A stretch of 21,987 bases of DNA from an uncultured Flavobacteriales bacterium. Its GTDB lineage: Bacteria > Bacteroidota > Bacteroidia > Flavobacteriales_D > Parvicellaceae. The notes beneath the pieces were generated by a model. It saw only the letters and a program-made list of their open reading frames with translations, searched no databases and was not told where the DNA came from. Positions 1-7,196 of this stretch are shown piece after piece. The stretch covers positions 1-21,987 of the forward strand of contig CALKFX010000028.1 of assembly GCA_938084875.1 (NCBI GenBank), in the 5' to 3' direction. The translations under genes and the position numbers were made by a program. Position 1 is the stretch's first letter. Each line of letters opens with the position of its first letter.

Positions 1-431
1 GAATGGTGAATGGGGATGTTGAATGTGGTCCAAATGCAGTTTTTAGTTTTAAAAGGGAAGGTTACAATAAAACAGATTTTAGTCTAAATGACTCCCTTGA
101 CGCCTTAACTTACAGAGGAACTTGGCAACTTTTCTTTAAAAATGCTTCATATGGTATTAACGAGTACAGAAGAGCTTTCTCAAAAAAACTATTTTTAAAA
201 ACTTTACAGAAATTAATTCCCTCTCTAACCATGAACGATATTAAACCTGGAAGAGCAGGAGTAAGAGCTTTGTTATTGAGTCAAAATGGAGATACCAAAG
301 ACGATTTTAGAATTGAATACACCTCCAATAGCATTCATGTTTTAAACGCACCTTCGCCTGCAGCAACTGCTTGTTTAGCAATTGGTAATGACATAAAAGA
401 AATGGCTATTAAGAATTTTGCACTAAACTAG
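1..431 (+). CDS. lhgO: L-2-hydroxyglutarate oxidase, C-terminal part (5' end outside window)
   Basis: This is the last ~142 codons of a FAD-dependent oxidase that converts L-2-hydroxyglutarate to 2-oxoglutarate at the membrane. The reading frame is open to the left edge, so the ATG at position 3 is internal. Visible family landmarks are GPNAVFSFKREGY near the start, a KPGRAGVRA segment in the middle, and NAPSPAATACLAIG near the C-terminus. These match the order and spacing of the C-terminal half of E. coli LhgO as I remember it. The N-terminal FAD-binding Rossmann motif is outside the window. The stop codon is directly adjacent to the stop of the convergent downstream gene, with no visible intergenic terminator. 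Identity is fairly sure; the assignment rests on motif recognition, not on a search. Confidence 0.88.
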   Translation, partial: MVNGDVECGPNAVFSFKREGYNKTDFSLNDSLDALTYRGTWQLFFKNASYGINEYRRAFSKKLFLKTLQKLIPSLTMNDIKPGRAGVRALLLSQNGDTKDDFRIEYTSNSIHVLNAPSPAATACLAIGNDIKEMAIKNFALN

Positions 432-977
432 TTAGTAAGTTATTTTAGATTTTTCAAAAATCGATTTCCAGTCCCAAATGTAATTTTCAATCAAAGAATC
501 AATTTTTTTCAAGAAAATAGGATTAGGGGTATTTAATTGTGCAAAATAATCATCTTGGTGTTTTCCTAATTTAAACTTAAAAAATACAGATTTAGACATG
601 CCGTATAATATGTTTTTTGATGGGTGGTTTACTCTTGAAATAAAGGAGCTGTAATTTTCTAATTTCTCCTTCATTTCATTAAAATCCATTTCAAAAACCA
701 TACTCATTTCCTTAATAATAGAATTGCAAACTGCATTTTCTTCATGACTAGAAAGTATTCTTTCAAAAAATTTCATATTTCCAGCTATTATTACGTGCAT
801 TAGAACTGAAGGATCTTTGTAATTTAATTCTGGGTAGGATTCTAATTCTGAATCATTGTATATTGCATCTAGAAAATCTTCAAATGTTTCATCTACAGCA
901 CGAAGCGTTTTATGTACAAATTGCTTTGCTAAAAATTTATGTGTTATTCTTTTTTTTACAAATAGAGTTGCAAGCAT
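432..977 (-). CDS. Conserved hypothetical protein, 181 aa
   Basis: I do not recognise a family. The protein is soluble and mostly helical by composition, rich in Lys, Phe, Ile and Asn, with no signal peptide, membrane segment or Cys-rich motif. A frame-open TTG exists at 989, but the ATG at 977 is preferred: it gives the N-terminus MLATLFVKKRITHK and leaves room for the minus-strand -7 box at 997-1004 with a ~20-nt gap. The gene converges on lhgO with zero spacing between stops and is divergent from yidC. The length, ordinary composition and own promoter box argue that it is a real gene. Function unknown. Confidence 0.7.
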   Translation of the reverse strand: MLATLFVKKRITHKFLAKQFVHKTLRAVDETFEDFLDAIYNDSELESYPELNYKDPSVLMHVIIAGNMKFFERILSSHEENAVCNSIIKEMSMVFEMDFNEMKEKLENYSSFISRVNHPSKNILYGMSKSVFFKFKLGKHQDDYFAQLNTPNPIFLKKIDSLIENYIWDWKSIFEKSKITY

Positions 978-996
978 TATTAGAATCAAATTTTAA

Positions 997-1004
997 CAAA
1001 AATA
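997..1004 (-). promoter_or_regulatory. Bacteroidota -7 promoter box for the 181-aa gene
   Basis: Read on the minus strand this is TATTTTTG, a full match to the Bacteroidota -7 consensus TAnnTTTG. It lies about 20 nt before the chosen ATG at 977, giving a short leader. A matching -33 TTTG is not obvious. Confidence 0.4.
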
Positions 1005-1136
1005 TTTGATGTTGCTTTATTTTAGTAATAATGTCAATTCCCTTTATTCACAAAGTTATCAACTATGCTATAAAACTTATTAAATAAATTCTTTGTATTA
1101 TTTGTTATTCTCTTCCCTTTTTTGATTAAGAAAAAA

Positions 1137-1144
1137 TATATTTG
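1137..1144 (+). promoter_or_regulatory. Bacteroidota -7 promoter box for yidC
   Basis: TATATTTG is an exact TAnnTTTG match. It ends 18 nt before the yidC ATG at 1163, which places transcription start just upstream of that ATG. This is one reason to reject the TTG at 1142, which lies inside the box. A TTTG at 1121-1124 is closer than the usual ~19-20 bp -33 spacing, so only the -7 box is claimed. Confidence 0.5.
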
Positions 1145-1162
1145 TGCTCTAAATTTCTATTA

Positions 1163-3064
1163 ATGGATAAAAACACTACTACTGGTTTGATTTTAATTGG
1201 TGCCGTAGTTATGGCTTTCATGTTTTTGAATCAGCCTAACGAACAACCTAATCCTACTAGCTCAGCTAGTCAATCAAATGAAGTTATTTCTGATGGCAAT
1301 AGAACTGAAGTAAAAGAATTTAAAAGCACTACTAGTTCTGACTCTGAAATAGAGATAGATTCTGCAGATAATATTATTTTTCAAAAACTTTTAGCTCAGA
1401 AAGAGAATGAGAAACTAATTGAGAATTATGGAATCTTTTATGGTTCAGTTAAAGGTGAGGAAAAAAATTACTTTCTAGAAAACGATAAAATAAGACTTTC
1501 TTTTTCTTCCAAAGGTGCAAGAATTACTAATGCAGAAATGGTGGAGTTAGATGAAAACGGGCAATACAAGTATAGAACTTACAGTAGTTTTTTTAGTGAT
1601 GAGAACAAACCTCTTTCTCTTTTTGAAAAAGAAACTTCTCAAATGAGTCTTACCATAGTAGATGCTGAGAAAGTGGTACCAGTGGAGACCAGTGACTTAT
1701 TTTTTGATTTGGTAAAAAATAACGATAGTCTATTAGTTTTTAGAGCAAGTGCTGGTTCTGAGGAAAAATATCTTGAATTTTCTTACCGTTTGTCAAGTGG
1801 TAATTACGATGTTGATTTTGAAATTAATTACCACAATATAGAAAACGATATAAAGCCTGATGTTGATTTAAAATGGTCCATGAAAGGATTGTCGACTGAA
1901 AAATTAGCTGAGGATGAAAGAAATATTTGTACTATTATGTATAGATATTTTGGTAGTACAAGAGATTATCTTTCTGAGATGTCAGACGAAGAAGACGATC
2001 TTCAGAGCAATATAAATTGGATAGCTTTTAAACACAAGTTCTTTTCCTCAATTTTATTAAGTGAAGATGGTCTTGGTAAAACAAAAATTGTTCACCGAAA
2101 TTTAGAGGATGATAATTATACCAAATCCTATGCCTCCAGAACTTCTATTCCATCTATGGGTAGAGTCCCTTTGAAGTTTTTATTCGTTCCTAATGATTAT
2201 GACATATTAGAATCCTATGACTATGAAATGGAAGATCTTATTAATTTAGGTGGAAGTGTTTTCGCTTGGGTAAATAGATACCTTATTGATCCTGTTTTTA
2301 AATTTTTAATGTCCTTTGGGTTTTCAATAGGTTTGGTTATTCTACTTCTTACTATAATTGTTAAAATTGTTATTATGCCATTGACGTACAAAAACTATAT
2401 GTCAACAGCAAAAACAAAGGTTATTAAGCCTGAAATGAATAAAATTTCAGCCAAGTACGAAGGAAAAACAGATAAAAATGCTGCAATGAAAAAGCAGCAA
2501 GAAACCATGGCTTTGTACAAGCAAACCGGAGTTAACCCTATGGCTGGTTGCATACCAATGATTATCCAAATGCCAATTTTAATTGCCGTATTTAGGTATT
2601 TTCCAGCGAGTTTGTCTTTAAGACATAAGGAATTTTTATGGGCTGAAGATTTAAGTTCTTTTGATTCAATTTTAGATTTGGGATTTGAAATTCCTTTTTA
2701 TGGAGACCATGTTAGTCTATTTGCTCTTCTAATGGCAGGATCTACTTTAATTTATACTATAACTAATTCTAGCCAAATGACTGCCCAAACCCAGCCTGGA
2801 ATGCCTAACATGAAAGTCATTATGTATTTTATGCCAATCATGTTTATTTTCTTTTTTAATAAATATTCTGCTGGCCTTAGCTATTACTACTTCTGTGGTA
2901 ATATTATGAATATTGGTATAATGTGGGGAATTAAAAAGTTTCTTATTGATGAAGATAAGATTAGAGCAAAGATTGAGTCTAACAAGAAAAAAATTAAAAA
3001 GAAATCTCGTTTTCAGCAGCGATTAGAAGAAGTTGCAAAGCAACAACAGAAAAAGAGGAGATGA
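1163..3064 (+). CDS. yidC: Membrane protein insertase YidC/Oxa1 family
   Basis: YidC inserts and folds inner-membrane proteins, alone or with SecYEG. The chosen ATG at 1163 gives 633 aa and the typical Bacteroidota N-terminus MDKNTTTGLILIGAVVMAF, which is TM1. The in-frame TTG at 1142 would add seven residues and falls inside the promoter box. A long periplasmic P1 domain (about residues 60-345) follows. The Oxa1/YidC core holds the TM segment around GFSIGLVILLLTIIVKIVIM, a charged cytoplasmic hairpin (KVIKPEMNKISAKYEGK) and NPMAGCIPMIIQMPILIAVF. The last ~35 residues are Lys/Arg-rich (KKKIKKKSRFQQRLEE), the usual ribosome-contacting tail. Length and domain order are normal for the phylum. 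No rnpA, rpmH or oxaA neighbours are seen, as is usual in Bacteroidota. Confidence 0.96.
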   Translation: MDKNTTTGLILIGAVVMAFMFLNQPNEQPNPTSSASQSNEVISDGNRTEVKEFKSTTSSDSEIEIDSADNIIFQKLLAQKENEKLIENYGIFYGSVKGEEKNYFLENDKIRLSFSSKGARITNAEMVELDENGQYKYRTYSSFFSDENKPLSLFEKETSQMSLTIVDAEKVVPVETSDLFFDLVKNNDSLLVFRASAGSEEKYLEFSYRLSSGNYDVDFEINYHNIENDIKPDVDLKWSMKGLSTEKLAEDERNICTIMYRYFGSTRDYLSEMSDEEDDLQSNINWIAFKHKFFSSILLSEDGLGKTKIVHRNLEDDNYTKSYASRTSIPSMGRVPLKFLFVPNDYDILESYDYEMEDLINLGGSVFAWVNRYLIDPVFKFLMSFGFSIGLVILLLTIIVKIVIMPLTYKNYMSTAKTKVIKPEMNKISAKYEGKTDKNAAMKKQQETMALYKQTGVNPMAGCIPMIIQMPILIAVFRYFPASLSLRHKEFLWAEDLSSFDSILDLGFEIPFYGDHVSLFALLMAGSTLIYTITNSSQMTAQTQPGMPNMKVIMYFMPIMFIFFFNKYSAGLSYYYFCGNIMNIGIMWGIKKFLIDEDKIRAKIESNKKKIKKKSRFQQRLEEVAKQQQKKRR

Positions 3065-3066
3065 TA

Positions 3067-3098
3067 TTTGTTAATCCCATAAAAATGAACTTAATTTG
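3067..3098 (+). promoter_or_regulatory. Bacteroidota promoter for rpmB
   Basis: TTTG at 3067-3070 is followed after 20 bp by TTAATTTG at 3091-3098. This fits the phylum's -33 TTTG / -7 TAnnTTTG arrangement with one mismatch (T for A at position 2). It lies ~20 nt before the rpmB ATG, so rpmB can be transcribed separately from yidC. Confidence 0.45.
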
Positions 3099-3118
3099 CA
3101 GCTCAAATTTTTAATACC

Positions 3119-3352
3119 ATGTCTAGAGTTTGCCAAATTACAGGAAAAAAAGTCATCACTGGAAATAACGTTTCTAAGTCTAATAGAAAGACAAAAAGAA
3201 AATTCTATCCAAATCTTCAAACTAAAAAATTCTTTGTTCCTGAAGAAAATAAGTGGGTAACTCTTAAAGTTTCTGCTTCTGCTATCAGAACTATTAACAA
3301 AAAAGGTATTTCTACGGTTTTGGCAGAAGCTAAAGCCAACGGTTTTATTTAA
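3119..3352 (+). CDS. rpmB: 50S ribosomal protein bL28
   Basis: bL28 is a small basic protein of the large ribosomal subunit. The 77-aa product starts MSRVCQITGKKVITGNNVS and contains the conserved basic stretch NRKTKRKFYPNLQ followed by LKVSASAIRTINKKGI, both typical of the family; the length is normal. Only one Cys (C5) is present, so this is a zinc-free form. In many Bacteroidota rpmB is followed directly by rpmG. Here the aminopeptidase gene and two lipoprotein genes separate them. Confidence 0.96.
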   Translation: MSRVCQITGKKVITGNNVSKSNRKTKRKFYPNLQTKKFFVPEENKWVTLKVSASAIRTINKKGISTVLAEAKANGFI

Positions 3353-3364
3353 TTATTTCATAAA

Positions 3365-3392
3365 AATCCTACTAGTTTTGTAGATTAGGATT
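3365..3392 (+). promoter_or_regulatory. Hairpin with embedded -7 box just before the aminopeptidase gene
   Basis: AATCCTA (3365-3371) pairs with TAGGATT (3386-3392), and CTA (3372-3374) with TAG (3381-3383), around a GTTTT-type loop. The structure ends one base before the ATG. The loop region contains TAGTTTTG (3373-3380), an exact TAnnTTTG match, which would give a leader of only a few bases. It could also weakly terminate rpmB, but no T-run follows, so a promoter or operator role seems likelier. Confidence 0.35.
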
Positions 3393-3393
3393 C

Positions 3394-4794
3394 ATGAAAT
3401 ACTATTTATATACAATTTTCTTATTTTCTTTCTTATCTAATTCTTATTGTCAAGAGTTTATTGATCAATCTAAAAAACTAAGGTTTGATACCCTTGGTAT
3501 TTACGATTTAGATTTATTGCCTACTAGTTTTCATGCCGATAGAAGAAAAGCTTTTAAAACCCTTATTCCAAGTGGAGGAATGGCTGTATTCTATTCTGGA
3601 AAAAGTATGGTTAGAGCCAATGATGTAGATTATGAATTTCATCAAGACCCTAGTTTTTATTATTTAACAGGTTTAAACGAATCCAATAGCGCATTAATTA
3701 TTTTTAAAAAACCACAAATTGTTGGAGTAGATACTATAAGCGAACTTTTATTAATTAAGGAAAGAAATGAAAATTCTGAGACTTGGGTAGGTAAGAAGTT
3801 GGGGGTTAAAGGCTCTGAACTAGTTCTAGGAATTCAAAAGTCCTTAAATATAGACAAGTTTACTTGGGACCAAATTGATTTCTCTATTATAGATACTGTT
3901 TTTGTAAACCAACCTTTTAAAGAAATTCGTTATCCAGATTTAGATTCATTAAGAAATATTTTTAACAAGGAATTGAACCATAATGAAATAACAAATTGGA
4001 TGGCAAATCTTAGAGAGGTTAAAACCAAAGAAGAACTAGTTCTTCTAAGAAAAGCAATATCAATAACCTGTGACGCTCAAAACGAGTTAATGAAAGTACT
4101 AAAACCAGAAATGAAAGAGTTTCAGGCGGAGGCTGTTGTTGAGGCAGTTTTTAAAATAAACGGGGCTGAATATCCAGGGTATCCATCCATTGTAGGAGCG
4201 GCTGAAAATTCTTGTATTTTGCACTATACTACCAATAGAAAAACTATGAAAGGAAACCATTTACTTTTAAGTGATGTCGGTGCAGAATACCATGGTTACA
4301 CAGCTGATGTGACAAGAACTATTCCTGTAGATGGTAAATACTCCAAGGAAGAGAAAATTATTTACAATATTGTTTTAGAAGCGCAGAATAAAGCAATTGC
4401 AGAATGTAAGGCGGGGAACCCATTTTATATTACCAATACTATCGCAACTACAGTAGTTTCTCAAAGATTACAAGAAATAGGTATAATAAAATCTCCATTT
4501 GAATTAAGGCGATATTTTATGCATGGAACCTCTCATTATCTTGGATTAGATGTACATGATCCAGGCACTTACGGAGAGTTTCAACCCAATACAGTAATAA
4601 CTGTTGAACCAGGGATTTATATAAAGGAAGGTTCACCTTGTGACCCCAAATGGTGGAATATAGGTGTAAGGATTGAAGATGATATTTTGATAACTGATGG
4701 TGAACCAGAAAACCTCTCTGGATGTGTTCCAAGAACCATTAAAGAAATAGAAGCTGTCATGAAAAAACAGCCTTTAATTTTTAAAGATTTTTAA
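3394..4794 (+). CDS. Exported Xaa-Pro aminopeptidase (M24 family, PepP-like)
   Basis: This metallopeptidase removes N-terminal residues preceding proline. Residues 1-20 (MKYYLYTIFLFSFLSNSYCQ) are a signal peptide, so the enzyme is probably periplasmic or secreted. The AMP_N (creatinase-like) N-terminal domain spans about 40-190, including YEFHQDPSFYYLTGLNE. The M24 'pita-bread' domain follows. Its five metal ligands are all present: D294 (DVGAEYHGY), D305 (TADVTRT), H381 (HGTSHYLGLDVHD), E405 (VEPGIYI) and E428 (RIEDD), so it should be active with two divalent metals. The length (466 aa) is normal for the exported Bacteroidota type. Its 3' end overlaps the convergent CxxCH lipoprotein gene by 14 nt. 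Confidence 0.93.
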   Translation: MKYYLYTIFLFSFLSNSYCQEFIDQSKKLRFDTLGIYDLDLLPTSFHADRRKAFKTLIPSGGMAVFYSGKSMVRANDVDYEFHQDPSFYYLTGLNESNSALIIFKKPQIVGVDTISELLLIKERNENSETWVGKKLGVKGSELVLGIQKSLNIDKFTWDQIDFSIIDTVFVNQPFKEIRYPDLDSLRNIFNKELNHNEITNWMANLREVKTKEELVLLRKAISITCDAQNELMKVLKPEMKEFQAEAVVEAVFKINGAEYPGYPSIVGAAENSCILHYTTNRKTMKGNHLLLSDVGAEYHGYTADVTRTIPVDGKYSKEEKIIYNIVLEAQNKAIAECKAGNPFYITNTIATTVVSQRLQEIGIIKSPFELRRYFMHGTSHYLGLDVHDPGTYGEFQPNTVITVEPGIYIKEGSPCDPKWWNIGVRIEDDILITDGEPENLSGCVPRTIKEIEAVMKKQPLIFKDF

Positions 4795-5200
4795 TCATTA
4801 GTTTATTTATTTTAACCAAAGGTCCTTGGCATGAAAGCTGATGACAACTACTACAATTATTAATAATTGAAGAATAGTTTTTAATACTTGGTTCTTTATT
4901 GAACTCTCCTACAGCGTAATGATAAGCTATGGACATTGGTTCTATATGAGGTTTGTTAAAGCTGCTACCAGTTACTTGCTGGTGATGAATTAGCTCAAAA
5001 TTTAGAAGGTTTTTTCCAAGAGTTTCGTTTTTTTCAAGTTTAATTTTTATTGCCTCCAATTCTTTGGTCATTTCTCGCATCTGTTGCGCCATTTCACTAG
5101 TTGGATTTGGATCAAGAATGACTTTTGGGGAATCTTCCGAGGGTGTTTTATTCACACATCCAGTTAGAACCAACAATATTATTCCAATATAATATTTCAT
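4781..5200 (-). CDS. Small lipoprotein with a CxxCH haem-attachment-like motif
   Basis: The 139-aa product begins MKYYIGIILLVLTGC, a lipoprotein signal with lipobox LTGC (C15). A coiled-coil-like segment (about 35-60, QQMREMTKELEAIKIKLEKN) leads to a C-terminal motif CSSCH (C116, C119, H120) followed by QLSCQGPLVKINKL with an extra Cys (C124). CxxCH is the covalent haem c attachment signature, so a mono-haem or redox-active periplasmic lipoprotein is plausible. The rest does not look like a full cytochrome c domain and no distal Met ligand is obvious. It overlaps the upstream DUF4920 gene by 4 nt (ATGA), so the two are co-translated. Role unknown. Confidence 0.72.
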   Translation of the reverse strand: MKYYIGIILLVLTGCVNKTPSEDSPKVILDPNPTSEMAQQMREMTKELEAIKIKLEKNETLGKNLLNFELIHHQQVTGSSFNKPHIEPMSIAYHYAVGEFNKEPSIKNYSSIINNCSSCHQLSCQGPLVKINKLMIKNL

Positions 5201-5685
5201 TCAGCTATAATTACACCATCTGCTGTAAATCCCAGATCGTAACTAGGTTCTGTTATTTGAGCAATTTCTTCTTTAGACTTTCCAGCATCTTCTGCATAAT
5301 GTTTTAACATTTCAACAGTGACTGTATCGAGAAATAAATCTCCTTGAATAATTGCTTTTTTCCCTTCTACGCTGTCAGTAGGAACAAAGAATGCATAATC
5401 TCTAAATTTGATAAATAATGTGTCTTTTCCAGTGTCTAAAGTCATCCAACAGCCTTTTTTGCTGCATGTCTCTACGATTTTGCCAGATATTTTGCTGGTT
5501 TTAATTCCAGTACTCATTAAAGATTCTTTCTCTAATTCTAAGTTTTTTATAGAATCTTGTGAAATAACTTTTCCATAAAATTTATAGGATTGTGAATCGC
5601 CTTTGGAATTTAAAATTGGATTTTGATTAGTGTTATTGCAAGAAAATAAAATAATAGCTAAGCAGAGTAAAGAAATATTTTTCAT
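5197..5685 (-). CDS. DUF4920 domain lipoprotein
   Basis: The 162-aa product starts with a lipoprotein signal, MKNISLLCLAIILFSC (C16 lipidated). The rest resembles the DUF4920 family: a short beta-rich domain with the hallmark CSKKGCWMTL (C74, C79, W80) and the segment IKFRDYAFFVPTDSVEGKKA. The two conserved Cys plus Trp suggest metal or thiol chemistry, but no function is established that I know of. It is the first gene of a two-gene minus-strand operon with the CxxCH lipoprotein, overlapping it by 4 nt. The minus-strand -7 box at 5700-5707 lies just upstream of the ATG. Confidence 0.82.
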   Translation of the reverse strand: MKNISLLCLAIILFSCNNTNQNPILNSKGDSQSYKFYGKVISQDSIKNLELEKESLMSTGIKTSKISGKIVETCSKKGCWMTLDTGKDTLFIKFRDYAFFVPTDSVEGKKAIIQGDLFLDTVTVEMLKHYAEDAGKSKEEIAQITEPSYDLGFTADGVIIAE

Positions 5686-5699
5686 TTATGATTTTTTTT

Positions 5700-5707
5700 C
5701 AAATATA
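5700..5707 (-). promoter_or_regulatory. Bacteroidota -7 promoter box for the DUF4920 operon
   Basis: Minus-strand TATATTTG, an exact TAnnTTTG match, 14 nt before the ATG at 5685. It is divergent from the rpmG promoter ~55 bp away. No clear -33 element. Confidence 0.45.
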
Positions 5708-5760
5708 TTCATTAGAGTTTAACTATTGAATTATATAAGTAAATAAAAACAAATCTAACC

Positions 5761-5790
5761 TTGTGAATAAAAATAAATAAATTATATTTG
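5761..5790 (+). promoter_or_regulatory. Bacteroidota promoter for rpmG
   Basis: TTG at 5761-5763 is followed after 19 bp by TATATTTG at 5783-5790 (exact TAnnTTTG). The box ends 19 nt before the rpmG ATG at 5810. It is the best-formed promoter in the window and would drive rpmG and the DUF4295 gene. Confidence 0.6.
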
Positions 5791-5809
5791 CCACCCATAA
5801 TTTAAGAAA

Positions 5810-5992
5810 ATGGCCAAGAAAGGAAATAGAGTACAGGTAATTTTAGAATGCACAGAGCATAAAGAAAGTGGTGTGCCAGGTACTTCAAGATACATTACCA
5901 CCAAAAACAGGAAAAACACACCTGACAGAATTGAGTTAAAAAAATACAATCCAATTCTTAAGAAATACACATTACACAAAGAAATTAAATAA
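5810..5992 (+). CDS. rpmG: 50S ribosomal protein bL33
   Basis: bL33 is a 60-aa component of the large ribosomal subunit near the E site. The product begins MAKKGNRVQVILECTEHK and contains TSRYITTKNRKNTPDRIELKK and the C-terminal KKYNPILKKYTLHKE, all standard for the family. It has a single Cys rather than two CxxC pairs, so it is the zinc-free form. It is followed after 7 nt by the DUF4295 gene and then ftsY and rimO, a gene order I recall as common in Bacteroidota. Confidence 0.96.
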   Translation: MAKKGNRVQVILECTEHKESGVPGTSRYITTKNRKNTPDRIELKKYNPILKKYTLHKEIK

Positions 5993-5999
5993 TTAAATC

Positions 6000-6146
6000 A
6001 TGGCTAAGAAATCAGTAGCATCTCTTCAAAAAGGAGGAGGGAAACAACATACTAAAGTTATTAAAATGGTTAAGTCCCCAAAAAGTGGTTCTTATACTTT
6101 CAAAGAAGAAATAGTACATAACGATAGAGTAAAAGACTGGTTTTAA
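6000..6146 (+). CDS. DUF4295 family small protein, 48 aa
   Basis: This short gene encodes a basic 48-residue protein beginning MAKKSVASLQKGGGK, with the conserved core KVIKMVKSPKSGSYTFKEE and ending RVKDWF. That pattern matches DUF4295, a Bacteroidota-restricted family usually located right after rpmG. The position and basic composition suggest a ribosome-associated role, but this is inference. It starts 7 nt after the rpmG stop and ends 27 nt before a strong terminator. Confidence 0.88.
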   Translation: MAKKSVASLQKGGGKQHTKVIKMVKSPKSGSYTFKEEIVHNDRVKDWF

Positions 6147-6173
6147 TAAAAGCAAAAAAAAAGTTTTAATTTT

Positions 6174-6208
6174 AAGCTCTTTCTTTAGATAAAGGAAAGA
6201 GCTTTTTT
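6174..6208 (+). terminator. Rho-independent terminator after rpmG-DUF4295
   Basis: AAGCTCTTTC (6174-6183) pairs perfectly with GAAAGAGCTT (6195-6204). The TTT/AAA bases inside extend the stem, and a run of six T (6203-6208) follows. It lies only 17 nt before the ftsY ATG, so it probably attenuates rather than fully isolates ftsY-rimO-smr expression. Confidence 0.8.
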
Positions 6209-6224
6209 ATTTAATATAGTTATC

Positions 6225-7196
6225 ATGAGTTGGAAAAGTTTTTTTACCAAGCAAAAAAAAGAAGAGCTCGATCAAGGTTTAGAAAAGACCAAGAAGAGTT
6301 TTTTTTCTAAAATTGCTACAACTGTTGCAGGAAAATCTAAAGTCGATGACGAAGTTTTAGATAATCTTGAAGAAGTATTGGTATCTTCCGACGTCAGTGT
6401 TAAGACTACTCTGAAGATTATAGAAAGATTAGAACAAAGAGTTAAAAAAGAGAAATATGTAGGGGTAAATGAGTTAAATAATATACTCAAAAATGAAATT
6501 ATAGAAATGTTATCGGAGAATAATATTGAAGATATTTCAAATTTCGAAACTCCATCCTCCTCCGAGCCATATGTTATAATGGTAGTTGGGGTAAATGGGG
6601 TAGGTAAGACTACAACTATTGGAAAATTAGCCCATCAATATAAAAACAACGGAAAAAGTGTTTTATTGGGTGCTGCAGATACTTTTAGAGCAGCTGCTGT
6701 TGAGCAATTAACAATTTGGTCCGAAAGAGTAGGTGTTCCAATTGTAAAACAAAATATGGGTTCAGACCCGGCTTCAGTTGCTTTTGATACTCTGCAGAGT
6801 GCCAAGGCAAATAATGCCGATGTTGTTTTAATAGATACCGCTGGAAGACTCCACAATAAAGTTAATTTAATGAATGAGCTCACCAAAATTAAAAATGTGA
6901 TGCAAAAAGTTATTCCCAGCGCCCCTCATGAAATATTATTAGTTTTAGATGGATCTACTGGGCAAAACGCCATTGAACAAGCAGAGCAATTTCTTAAGGC
7001 AACCGAAGTAAATGCTTTAGCTATTACAAAATTAGATGGTACTGCTAAAGGTGGTGTTCTAATAGGAATATCAGACCAGTTTAAAATACCCGTTAAATAT
7101 ATTGGAGTAGGGGAAAAAGTAGATCAATTACAAGTTTTTAATACCAACGCATTTATTGAATCACTATTCAGTGGTTCTTCGTTTAATACTAATTAA
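6225..7196 (+). CDS. ftsY: Signal recognition particle receptor FtsY
   Basis: FtsY is the SRP-family GTPase that docks SRP-ribosome complexes at the membrane. The 323-aa protein has the helical N domain (about 10-100) and the G domain with GVNGVGKTT (122-130, P-loop), DTFRAAA (152-158), DTAGR (204-208) and TKLDGTAKGG (268-277). There is no long acidic A domain, as usual in this phylum; the basic N-terminus (MSWKSFFTKQKKEE) probably serves membrane contact. Its stop overlaps the rimO start by one base (TAATG), so the two are translationally coupled. Confidence 0.96.
   Translation: MSWKSFFTKQKKEELDQGLEKTKKSFFSKIATTVAGKSKVDDEVLDNLEEVLVSSDVSVKTTLKIIERLEQRVKKEKYVGVNELNNILKNEIIEMLSENNIEDISNFETPSSSEPYVIMVVGVNGVGKTTTIGKLAHQYKNNGKSVLLGAADTFRAAAVEQLTIWSERVGVPIVKQNMGSDPASVAFDTLQSAKANNADVVLIDTAGRLHNKVNLMNELTKIKNVMQKVIPSAPHEILLVLDGSTGQNAIEQAEQFLKATEVNALAITKLDGTAKGGVLIGISDQFKIPVKYIGVGEKVDQLQVFNTNAFIESLFSGSSFNTN

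Noticed and set aside
1142..1162. Upstream TTG start for YidC
   Set aside because: It lies inside the -7 promoter box and adds CSKFLL before a canonical MDKNTTTG start.
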